A DNA stretch of 64,000 bases from Flavobacteriales bacterium (GTDB lineage: Bacteria > Bacteroidota > Bacteroidia > Flavobacteriales_F > PHOS-HE28). Position numbers and translations under genes: made by a program. This document shows, piece after piece, positions 41,368-47,858 of the stretch. A model generated the notes under the pieces. It saw only the letters and a program-made list of their open reading frames with translations. It did not search any database and was not told the origin of the DNA. The stretch spans positions 22,948-86,947 of the forward strand of contig JADZAC010000036.1 of the NCBI GenBank assembly GCA_020852835.1, read 5' to 3'. Positions within the stretch are counted from its first letter, which is position 1. Each line of letters begins with the position of its first letter.

Positions 41368-44300
41368 ATGTTCCTCAACGCACACAGTTGGTTCAGCTTC
41401 AAGTACGGCGTGATGTCGCCCGAAGCGCTGCTGGAAGAGGCCGCCAAGGCCGGCGTGCGCACCCTTGCCCTCACCGACATCCACAACACCGCCGGCATCC
41501 CCGACTTTGTGCGCCTGGCTGGCAAGTATGGCATCCGCCCGGTGGCCGGCATCGAGTTCCGCCCCCTTCGACTTCGCTCAGGGGGGCCGAGGCTGCTCTA
41601 CATCGGCTTGGCGAAGAACAACAACGGCTACCAACAACTGAACGAACTGCTCAGCCCGCATTTATTGGATGGTGAGCCATTGCCCTGTCCTGAGCGGAGT
41701 CGAAGGACGGCAATGGCTCCCGACGCCTTCATCATCCTGCCCTTCAGCACGCCGCCGCGCACCCTGCACCCCAACGAGCGCATCGGCATCCGGCCCTGCG
41801 AGCTCACGCGCCTGCCCTTCAGTCCGTGGGCCAAACGGCTGAACGAGCTGGTGGCCTTGCTGCCCGTCACCTTCCGCAGCAACCCCGGAGCAAGCCCGGG
41901 GGACTTCAACACCCACCGCCTGCTGCGCACCATGGACCGCAACACGCTGATCAGCCTGTTGCCTGCCGAAGAACTCGCGAGCCCTGACGAAACCTTCCGC
42001 AGTGAAGCGGAGGTGCGCCGCCTCTACCGCGATTTTCCCGAGCTGCTGTGCAACACCGAAGAACTGCTGGAGCAATGCAGCATCACCTTCGACGACAGCG
42101 ACAAAACGCGCAAGGTGTTTGGTGAGGGCATCGCGCATGACCGCGAGCAACTGCATCGCCTCGCGCTGGAGGGCGTGCATCGCCGCTACCCGCAGCCCAC
42201 GGAGAAGGTGCTGGCGCGCCTGCAGCACGAGCTGGACGTGATCGAACGCATGGGCTTCATCAGCTACTTCCTCATCAACCACGACATCGTGCGCCATGCG
42301 CACAGCCGTGGCTTCTTCCACGTGGGGCGCGGCAGTGGCGCCAACAGCTTAGTGGCCTATTGCCTCGGCATCACCGACGTGGACCCCATCGAGCTCAACC
42401 TCTACTTCGAGCGCTTCATCAGCACCGCCCGCAAAAAGCCGCCCGACTTCGACATCGACTTCAGCTGGAAGGACAGGGACGAAGTGTACCGGTATGTGTT
42501 CGCGAAGTACAACGGTGCCGCTGATATCCACGCCGCGCAGGTGGCCACCTACACCACCTTCCAGTGGCGCGGCGCCGTGCGTGAGCTGGGCAAGGCCGTG
42601 GGCCTGCCGCCGGAGGAGATCGATGCGCTTTCCGAAGGCAGAAGCCGCTACGGCGGCGGACGCCCCAGCGCGCAGGCCAACAGCGGCAGCCTGGACAAGG
42701 TGGCGCAGGCCGTGGTGCGCTACGCACAGAAGCTCATCGGCATGCCGCACCAGTTCGGCATCCACGTGGGCGGCATCGTCATCACCGACAAGCCCGTAAC
42801 GCACTATGGTGCACTCTTCCGCCCGCCCAAGGGCTTCCCCGTGGTGCAGCTCAGCTTGCTGGAATGCGAAGACCTCGGCCTGCACAAATTCGACCTGCTG
42901 AGCCAGCGCGGCCTGGGGCACATACGGGATGCGGTGGAGATGGTAAATGCGGGATCAGACGATCAGATGATCAGACGATCAGACAATGGGACATCCACCC
43001 ACTGCACCGTCGATCCAGATCGCTGTACCGTCGATCCAATGGATCGACCCAACATCCATGATATCCCCCGCTTCAAGCAGGATCCCGCCATCAAACAGCT
43101 GCTGCGCACCGGCGACACCGTGGGCTGCTTCTACGTGGAAAGCCCCGCCATGCGCATGCTGCTGAAGAAGCTGCGCGTGGAGGACTACCTCACGCTGGTG
43201 GCCGCCAGCAGCATCATCCGCCCGGGCGTGGCCGAGAGCGGCATGATGCGCGAGTACATCCTGCGCCACAACGATCCCGAGCGGGTGAAGCGCGCGCCCA
43301 AGGAGCTGCTGGAGATCATGCCCGACACCTACGGCGTGATGGTGTACCAGGAGGACGTGCTGAAGGTGGCCCATCTCTACGCGGGCCTCAGCCTGGAGGA
43401 GGCCGACCTGCTGCGGCGCGGCATGACGGCGCGCTTCCGCGAGCGGCCCGAGTTCAAGGCCGTGCAGGAGAAGTTCTTCGCCAACTGCAAAGCAAAAGGC
43501 CATCCGCCGGGGCAAGCCGAAGAGGTGTGGCGGCAGATCGAGAGCTTCGCCAGCTTCAGCTTCGCCAAGGGCCACAGCGCCAGCTACGCCGTGGAGAGCT
43601 ACCAGAGCCTCTGGCTCAAGGCCCACCACCCGCTGGAATTCATGGTGGCCGTGGCCAACAACTTCGGCGGCTTTTACAGCCTGGAATTCTACCTGCACGA
43701 GGCGCGCCGCCACGGCGCGGTGATCGAGGCGCCTTGCGTGAATGTGAGTGATGAGTTCTGTGTGCTGGCGAAGGGGCCGGGTTGTCAGTTGTTAGTTGAT
43801 AGTTGTCCGGGAGGGCCTAACAACCAACAACGAACAACCAACAACTACACACTACGAACCACGAACTCCCCCCGCATCTACCTCGGCCTCGCCAACCTCA
43901 AAAGCCTCACCGCCGAAACCGTGCAACTGATCCTGCACGAACGCCGCCGCCACGGCTCCTTCCACGACCTGGAAGACCTGCTGCACCGCGTGCCGCTGCC
44001 GCTGGAGCAGGCGCGCATCCTCATCCGTGCGGGTGCGCTGCGCTTCACCGGCAAAAGCAAGCCGCAGCTGCTGTGGGACCTTACCCTGCTGCACAGCCCT
44101 GTGGCCGTCACCGCTGATGGCGACCTGTTCATCACCAAGGTGGAGGAGCCGCGCCTGCCCGAGCTGCACCACTATCCCCTGGCCGATGCCTACGACGAGC
44201 TGGAGCTGCTGGGCTTTCCGTTGTGCGATCCGTTCGGGCTGGTGGAAAGCGGGGAAGAGAACCGCCAAGACGCCAAGAGCGCCAAGGAGCTCACGCGAAG

Positions 44301-44730
44301 GCGCGAAGACGCGAAGGTGCGGGTGGTTGATAGTTGTGAGTTGTCGGTTGTCAGGGCTGCCTCCGACCATTCCCGACGGACAACGGACAACTACGAACGA
44401 CGAACTACGAACTACCCCCCAACCATCCTCAAACAAGACATGCCCGCCCACATCGGCAAGCGCGTAACCATGCTGGGCTACATGGTGCATGTGAAGCCCG
44501 CCAGCACGCGCACCGGCGAGTGGATGAGCTTCGGCTCGTTCATCGATACCGCCGGCGAGCTGTGGGACAGCACGCAGTTCCCTGCGGTGGCGGCGCGCTA
44601 TCCGTTCCGTGGCCGCGGCGTGTACCGCCTCACCGGCGTGGTGGAGGAGGAGTTCGGGCACCATTCGCTGCGCACGCAAAGCGTGGAGAAACTGCCATGG
44701 AAGGCGGATCCGAGGTATGGGGGGAAGTGA
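41368..44730 (+). CDS. DNA polymerase III alpha-type subunit, ImuC/DnaE2-like, with repeat insertions
   Basis: A C-family polymerase of 1120 residues. The PHP domain begins LNAHSWFSFKYGVMSPEALL, with LALTDIHNTAG. The palm has GRGSGANSLVAYCLGITDVD and the catalytic PDFDIDFSWKDRD. Later landmarks are GCFYVESPAMRMLLKKL and FAKGHSASYAVESYQSLWLK; an OB-type domain closes the protein. Without inserts it would be about 1000 residues, the size of DnaE2/ImuC-like proteins rather than the replicative Bacteroidota DnaE. Five tracts of dispersed-repeat sequence are translated in frame (features below), together perhaps 130-150 residues, mostly at predicted loop or linker positions. A DinB gene lies downstream. 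Confidence 0.9.
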   Translation: MFLNAHSWFSFKYGVMSPEALLEEAAKAGVRTLALTDIHNTAGIPDFVRLAGKYGIRPVAGIEFRPLRLRSGGPRLLYIGLAKNNNGYQQLNELLSPHLLDGEPLPCPERSRRTAMAPDAFIILPFSTPPRTLHPNERIGIRPCELTRLPFSPWAKRLNELVALLPVTFRSNPGASPGDFNTHRLLRTMDRNTLISLLPAEELASPDETFRSEAEVRRLYRDFPELLCNTEELLEQCSITFDDSDKTRKVFGEGIAHDREQLHRLALEGVHRRYPQPTEKVLARLQHELDVIERMGFISYFLINHDIVRHAHSRGFFHVGRGSGANSLVAYCLGITDVDPIELNLYFERFISTARKKPPDFDIDFSWKDRDEVYRYVFAKYNGAADIHAAQVATYTTFQWRGAVRELGKAVGLPPEEIDALSEGRSRYGGGRPSAQANSGSLDKVAQAVVRYAQKLIGMPHQFGIHVGGIVITDKPVTHYGALFRPPKGFPVVQLSLLECEDLGLHKFDLLSQRGLGHIRDAVEMVNAGSDDQMIRRSDNGTSTHCTVDPDRCTVDPMDRPNIHDIPRFKQDPAIKQLLRTGDTVGCFYVESPAMRMLLKKLRVEDYLTLVAASSIIRPGVAESGMMREYILRHNDPERVKRAPKELLEIMPDTYGVMVYQEDVLKVAHLYAGLSLEEADLLRRGMTARFRERPEFKAVQEKFFANCKAKGHPPGQAEEVWRQIESFASFSFAKGHSASYAVESYQSLWLKAHHPLEFMVAVANNFGGFYSLEFYLHEARRHGAVIEAPCVNVSDEFCVLAKGPGCQLLVDSCPGGPNNQQRTTNNYTLRTTNSPRIYLGLANLKSLTAETVQLILHERRRHGSFHDLEDLLHRVPLPLEQARILIRAGALRFTGKSKPQLLWDLTLLHSPVAVTADGDLFITKVEEPRLPELHHYPLADAYDELELLGFPLCDPFGLVESGEENRQDAKSAKELTRRREDAKVRVVDSCELSVVRAASDHSRRTTDNYERRTTNYPPTILKQDMPAHIGKRVTMLGYMVHVKPASTRTGEWMSFGSFIDTAGELWDSTQFPAVAARYPFRGRGVYRLTGVVEEEFGHHSLRTQSVEKLPWKADPRYGGK
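41562..41586 (+). repeat. CTTCGACTTCGCTCAGG hairpin repeat inside dnaE
   Basis: GCCCCC and GGGGGC arms surround TTCGACTTCGCTCAG. It is translated as part of RPLRLRSGGPR in the PHP region, between the strand ending EF and LLYIG. It belongs to the same family as 41678-41716 and 49424-49453. Confidence 0.8.
41678..41716 (+). repeat. TCCTGAGCGGAGTCGAAGGA hairpin repeat inside dnaE
   Basis: A 39-base element with perfect 8-base ends (CCATTGCC and GGCAATGG) and an inner GTCCT/AGGAC pair around GAGCGGAGTCGA. It is translated as PLPCPERSRRTAMA and is the reverse orientation of the 41562 copy. Thirteen codons long, it preserves the frame. Confidence 0.85.
42953..43046 (+). repeat. GATCAGAC tandem and CACCGTCGATCCA repeat inside dnaE
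   Basis: Four GATCAGAY-like units (42953-42987) are followed by two CTGYACCGTCGATCCA copies 21 bases apart and the palindrome CGATCCAATGGATCG. The encoded SDDQMIRRSDNGTSTHCTVD and repeated CTVDP interrupt the polymerase just before IHDIPRFKQDPAI. Confidence 0.8.
43781..43867 (+). repeat. GTTGT/ACAAC repeat inside dnaE (first)
   Basis: A GTTGTCAGTTGTTAGTTGAT-type left arm and a CAACAACCAACAACTACAC-type right arm are partly complementary, with a CCGGGAGGGCC centre. It encodes CQLLVDSCPGG and NNQQRTTNNYTLRTTN before IYLGLANLKSL. Same family as 12791-12861. Confidence 0.85.
44261..44317 (+). repeat. CCGCCAAG and CGCGAAG repeats inside dnaE
   Basis: ACCGCCAAGACGCCAAGAGC then GCCAAGG (44261-44287) is the core of the 43-bp array near 38.2 kb; it is followed by CACGCGAAGGCGCGAAGACG (44292-44317). 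Both are translated, as NRQDAKSAK and TRRREDAKV. Confidence 0.85.
44325..44415 (+). repeat. GTTGT/GAACTAC repeat inside dnaE (second)
   Basis: The same family as 12791-12861 and 43781-43867: GGTTGATAGTTGTGAGTTG left arm, a variable centre, then GACAACTACGAACGACGAAC and further GAACTAC units. It encodes VVDSCELSVV and RRTTDNYERRTTNY immediately before the OB-type domain (PTILKQDMPAHIGKRV). Confidence 0.85.
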
Positions 44731-44754
44731 GGGGAGCTTGGCGGCCCCGGCAAG

Positions 44755-45096
44755 TCACACGCTTTTCCCGATCTCAATGAATGCTTCGCCATCATCCAGC
44801 AAGCGCAGGGCATCGGGAAGTGTGATGGCCAGCACACGTTGAAGATTTTCGTTGGACGTGTTGCCCATGGTGAGGCGAATGACCTTGGGAGGCGGGCCGA
44901 GGCGCTGGACCAGATCCACAAAGTCCTTGTCCTTGGTGATGATGGTCGCCTCCGCCTCACGCGCTCGCTGGAAAATGTCCACATCCGCCATGCGTTGCAT
45001 GCCTTGGTCCCGCATGGCGATCGCCTTCAGGTTGAAGCGGGTCGCAAGCCATGGTATCAAGGCTGGCGGCAAGTGTATGTCGATCCACAGGATCAC
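44755..45096 (-). CDS. DUF5615 PIN-like protein (toxin candidate, second copy)
   Basis: A 113-residue PIN-like protein: ILWIDIHLPPALIPWLA at the N-terminus, the middle RDQGMQRMADVDIFQRARE and the acidic TIITKDKDFVDLVQRLGPPP, typical of DUF5615. The C-terminal IRLTMGNTSN matches the HLASGNRTT region of the first copy. It overlaps the DUF433 gene by 4 bases. Proposed as a predicted nuclease toxin. Confidence 0.87.
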   Translation of the reverse strand: MILWIDIHLPPALIPWLATRFNLKAIAMRDQGMQRMADVDIFQRAREAEATIITKDKDFVDLVQRLGPPPKVIRLTMGNTSNENLQRVLAITLPDALRLLDDGEAFIEIGKSV

Positions 45097-45317
45097 GCGG
45101 CAAGGATGGGATGGTCCAAGCGGGTGCTTGCGAAGCGCAGCACCGCATCAATGTCCTCCCGTTCCAGGTCGGGCAGCTCCGCCAGCACTTGCTCCGCGCT
45201 CAACCCCGAGGCCAGCAGGTCCAGCACATCGCTCACGCGGATGCGCATGCCGCGCACGCAGGGCCGCCCTCCGCACACGGAGGGGTCAACGGTAATGCGT
45301 TCGAATACTTGGGCCAT
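45093..45317 (-). CDS. DUF433 protein (antitoxin candidate, second copy)
   Basis: A 74-residue protein with VCGGRPCVRGMRIRVSDVLD and GLSAEQVLAELPDLEREDID, the DUF433 pattern. It pairs with the DUF5615 gene at 44755. The two DUF433 proteins share GxPCxRGxRIxVxDVL but differ elsewhere, so this is not a recent duplication. An exact TATCTTTG element lies 7 bases upstream. Confidence 0.87.
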   Translation of the reverse strand: MAQVFERITVDPSVCGGRPCVRGMRIRVSDVLDLLASGLSAEQVLAELPDLEREDIDAVLRFASTRLDHPILAA

Positions 45318-45324
45318 GGTTCTT

Positions 45325-45332
45325 CAAAGATA
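45325..45332 (-). promoter_or_regulatory. -7 promoter element for the second DUF433 pair
   Basis: Minus-strand TATCTTTG, exact consensus, ends 7 bases before the ATG at 45317. Confidence 0.6.
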
Positions 45333-45380
45333 GGACAAGGATGATGTATGGATGGTGCATTGCCGCCCGTACACGAGCCT

Positions 45381-45388
45381 TACCTTTG
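45381..45388 (+). promoter_or_regulatory. -7 promoter element for the ParDE module
   Basis: TACCTTTG ends only 3 bases before the ATG at 45392, so the transcript would be leaderless. It divides the divergent DUF433 and ParDE units. Confidence 0.6.
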
Positions 45389-45391
45389 GGC

Positions 45392-45628
45392 ATGTCCACG
45401 CCTGAATTGCGCAAGAAGCTCATCGCCCGCATCCATGCCACCACGGACGTGAAATTGTTGCGTGAAGTGGAGCGCATGCTGAAAGATGCCGGTCGTGAAA
45501 TTGCACCGTTCATCACCACCCCCGGGCAAAAGAAGGCCATCGCCAAGAGCAGGGCCGCCTTGAAGCGTGGACGCATACGCGACGCGAAGGAGGGGGACGA
45601 AGCCGTCCGGGAATGGCTCGGCAAATAG
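45392..45628 (+). CDS. Putative antitoxin of a ParE/RelE-type module
   Basis: A 78-residue helical protein (MSTPELRKKLIARIHATTDV to DEAVREWLGK) upstream of a RelE/ParE-fold toxin gene and overlapping it by 16 bases. The middle helix KLLREVERMLKD and the basic KKAIAKSRAALKRGRIRDAK are typical of short antitoxin-like proteins in Bacteroidota. The ATG at 45392 was chosen over the 45341 ORF start because of the adjacent promoter element. Confidence 0.75.
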   Translation: MSTPELRKKLIARIHATTDVKLLREVERMLKDAGREIAPFITTPGQKKAIAKSRAALKRGRIRDAKEGDEAVREWLGK

Positions 45629-45906
45629 TTTGGACGGCGCCAGCGGAACGGGACCGCAAGGAAATCCTTGCCTATTGGCTTGAACGGAACGGTTCGCCGA
45701 GCTACAGCCTCAAACTCTTCGAACGCTTACGCACCGCCACGCATACCATCCTATCCCACCCGTTCATCGGAAGGCCCACGGACATTCCGGGTATCCGGGT
45801 GCTGTCCGTGGGGGAGTATCTGCTGTTCTACGAGGTGTTTGCCGATTCCATCGTCGTACACCACGTGTGGGATGCACGGCGCGACCTGAAGAAATTGAAG
45901 TTCTGA
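45613..45906 (+). CDS. RelE/ParE superfamily toxin
   Basis: A 97-residue ParE-like toxin: IVWTAPAERDRKEILAYWLE, then LFERLRTATHTILSHPFIGR, IPGIRVLSVGEYLLFYEV and the closing VHHVWDARRDLKKL. The WTxxAxxDxxEIxxYW start and VHxxxxDARRD end are ParE-type. ParE family members poison gyrase; no other evidence supports a target here. The gene overlaps its partner by 16 bases. Confidence 0.9.
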   Translation: MARQIVWTAPAERDRKEILAYWLERNGSPSYSLKLFERLRTATHTILSHPFIGRPTDIPGIRVLSVGEYLLFYEVFADSIVVHHVWDARRDLKKLKF

Positions 45907-45927
45907 TGTGGCCGCATTGCACGCTTC

Positions 45928-46845
45928 CTATTCCTCCCCGAAGAAATCGCTGTCGATGCGCTTGACGGTGTAGGAGCGCTGCGGGGTGACGCCGAGGTCG
46001 TGGTCGATCATCAGGCGGGTGAGTTCATCGCCATCGATCAGCACGATCTTGGTTTCGTTGCGCGGGGTGTAGTCGCGGGCCTCTTTGGAGAAGGACGAGG
46101 TGGTAATGAAAATGCCCTTCTTGGCGCCTTGCCCGGCGAGCGCCCCAACGAACTTGTGGATCTCCGGCCTGCCCACGGTGTTGCCGGTCTGCCACTTTTT
46201 CGCCTGGATGTAGATGGTGTCCAATCCGAGCCGGTCTTCCTTGATGGTGCCGTCGATGCCTTCATCGCCGCTCTTCGCCAGCGCGCGGCCGGCATCCTTC
46301 ACGGAGCCGCCATAGCCCATGCGCACCAGCAGTTGCACCACTAAGCGCTCGAAGTCCATCCAGGTGAGTGCATGCACTTTGGCCAACACCTCACGGGCAA
46401 GTGTGGAGTGGATCTGCTCAAATGCCTCGTCGAGGACCTCTTCCGGTGTTTGGGAGTTGTCCGTCATAGAAGGTTCCTCGGCGGTATTGTCGGCACTCCG
46501 CTTGGTGGAATGGAATTCCATGAACTCGGGGAACTGCTTCAGGAACCGGACATCGATGCGTTCCGGCTTTTTCTTCAAGACATCAAGCCCGCGTTGAGTG
46601 ATCTGGGCCGTACCACGCTTGGACGTGTCCAATAGGCCGGCCTTCTTCATGTAGGTACGGGCCCAACCCACGCGGTTGGCGAATGTGAACTGTGCACCGC
46701 TGGGGAGCATTTCCCGTTTTTCCTCCTCGCTCAGTTTGAAGAAGGAAGCCAAGGTTTCAGTGAGGTCGCGAAGCGTGTGGACCTTGCCATCGGCCACATG
46801 TTGCAACAGCGGTAACATGATCGATTGATAATCCGGAACGGCCAT
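45928..46845 (-). CDS. Mrr-type restriction endonuclease
   Basis: A 305-residue Mrr-family protein: an N-terminal winged-helix Mrr_N domain (VPDYQSIMLPLLQHVADGK and ETLASFFKLSEEEKREML) and a C-terminal PD-(D/E)xK catalytic domain (DFERLVVQLLVRMGYGGSV, SGDEGIDGTIKED, IYIQAKKWQ), with the catalytic D and QxK visible. Mrr enzymes cut modified DNA. Predicted defence function only. It lies next to toxin-antitoxin modules. The ATG at 46845 (MAVPDYQ) replaces the longer ORF start. Confidence 0.9.
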   Translation of the reverse strand: MAVPDYQSIMLPLLQHVADGKVHTLRDLTETLASFFKLSEEEKREMLPSGAQFTFANRVGWARTYMKKAGLLDTSKRGTAQITQRGLDVLKKKPERIDVRFLKQFPEFMEFHSTKRSADNTAEEPSMTDNSQTPEEVLDEAFEQIHSTLAREVLAKVHALTWMDFERLVVQLLVRMGYGGSVKDAGRALAKSGDEGIDGTIKEDRLGLDTIYIQAKKWQTGNTVGRPEIHKFVGALAGQGAKKGIFITTSSFSKEARDYTPRNETKIVLIDGDELTRLMIDHDLGVTPQRSYTVKRIDSDFFGEE

Positions 46846-46874
46846 GGGTGGAATGTTATGGCCGGCAAGTTCGT

Positions 46875-47045
46875 TGATCCCCCGCGAACCCGCGTGAGGG
46901 GGCGCAGCGGCAGCTCCCGGCCAAGAAGGCCATTGCGGATGCCGCAACGAGGAGGCGCCCTTCGAGGGCCTCAGGGCGAGGAAGCCCCCGCAGCGCCGTG
47001 GATGCAGGCCGGGCTGAAGCAGCTATAGCGGAGCACCCGGCCCGT
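46875..47045 (-). repeat. GC-rich dispersed repeat (copy 2, inverted)
   Basis: Read on the minus strand, it has GTGCTCCGCTATAGCTGC, CTCCTCGTTGCGGCATCC and GGGAGCTGCCGCTGCGCC in the same order as the landmarks of 40434-40581. The 240-base gap between the Mrr gene and the four-helix gene is largely this element. Confidence 0.65.
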
Positions 47046-47085
47046 GCGTGGAGCCGAGGGAGGGAAGGGGACACGCCCAACACCG

Positions 47086-47739
47086 CTAATTCAGATCCTT
47101 CTTCGCTTTCGCCTCGCTGCGCATTTTGTACAGCCGCTCGCTGAAGCCGCCTTCCTTCTCGAATTTGCGTGCTTGGCTGTCCACCTGCTTGTCCAAGAGG
47201 TGAATGGCGATCTTGCAAAGTGTTTGCCCCACGTTGGCGCTGATCTCGGCGTAGGCGCGATCATGCACGGTGGTGGGCGTGCGTGCGGTGCGCGGCCCTT
47301 CCGGCGCGGCCATGCGCGCTTCTTTTTCGCGCTCCCACAGGGCTTTGATCCATAGTGCCACTTCATCGGCGCTCTTGCAGCGCGCGTTGCTCAGTTCCTT
47401 GCGGCGCGGGTCCATGGGTTCCCACAGGGGCAGTTTGCGCTGCTCCAGGAAGGCTTCGTAGTCCTTGCGGAGCTCATCGATGCTGGCGCGCGCCACGTTG
47501 GTGAGGTTCATCTCCAACTTCCTGGTGGTGGCGCTGAGCTTGCTGCCTTCACCGATGTTGCGCTCGCCGCTGCGGGCTGCTTGCTCCATTTGGTCGTGGG
47601 TGCGGCTGCCCCGGGGGATGTAGCGGTCCACGAAGCGCACAGTAACGGCATAGAGGAGTTTGGCCACCTGGTAGCTCACCAGCTTTTCGTAACCGCCGCT
47701 GGGTTGGAGGAGGTGGGGCTTTTCGGGGTTGGAGGGCAT
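47086..47739 (-). CDS. Four-helix-bundle suffix-domain protein
   Basis: A 217-residue helical protein. It begins with YEKLVSYQVAKLLYAVTVRF and RGSRTHDQMEQAARSGERNI, the four-helix-bundle (23S rRNA intervening-sequence-type) landmark. Then follow a longer helical insert and a C-terminal AYAEISANVGQTLCKIAIHL with a basic tail. In shorter relatives the fold is about 120 residues; the extra region fits the described suffix-domain variant. Function unknown. An ORF of 797 codons spanning this and the DinB gene is an artefact; the ATG at 47739 follows a TAACTTGC element. Confidence 0.8.
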   Translation of the reverse strand: MPSNPEKPHLLQPSGGYEKLVSYQVAKLLYAVTVRFVDRYIPRGSRTHDQMEQAARSGERNIGEGSKLSATTRKLEMNLTNVARASIDELRKDYEAFLEQRKLPLWEPMDPRRKELSNARCKSADEVALWIKALWEREKEARMAAPEGPRTARTPTTVHDRAYAEISANVGQTLCKIAIHLLDKQVDSQARKFEKEGGFSERLYKMRSEAKAKKDLN

Positions 47740-47767
47740 GGCTCTGCAAGTTAGTTGGGGTGGTTCA

Positions 47768-47845
47768 AATGGACGCAAATGGACAAAAATGGACAAGGCG
47801 CCCCGCCAGAGCGGGTGCGTCAATTTCTGTCCATTTGCGTCCATT
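47768..47845. repeat. AATGGACGCAAATGGACA inverted repeat
   Basis: Perfect 18-base arms AATGGACGCAAATGGACA and TGTCCATTTGCGTCCATT are separated by 42 bases that contain another CCCGC/GCGGG hairpin. It fills the gap between the DinB stop and the four-helix-protein start. Confidence 0.8.
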
Positions 47846-47858
47846 ACATTCATTAGCC

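Noticed and set aside
44731-45927. Possible gene-end duplication beside the second DUF433/DUF5615 and ParDE modules
   Set aside because: No second copy of the polymerase gene 3' end was found across the block.
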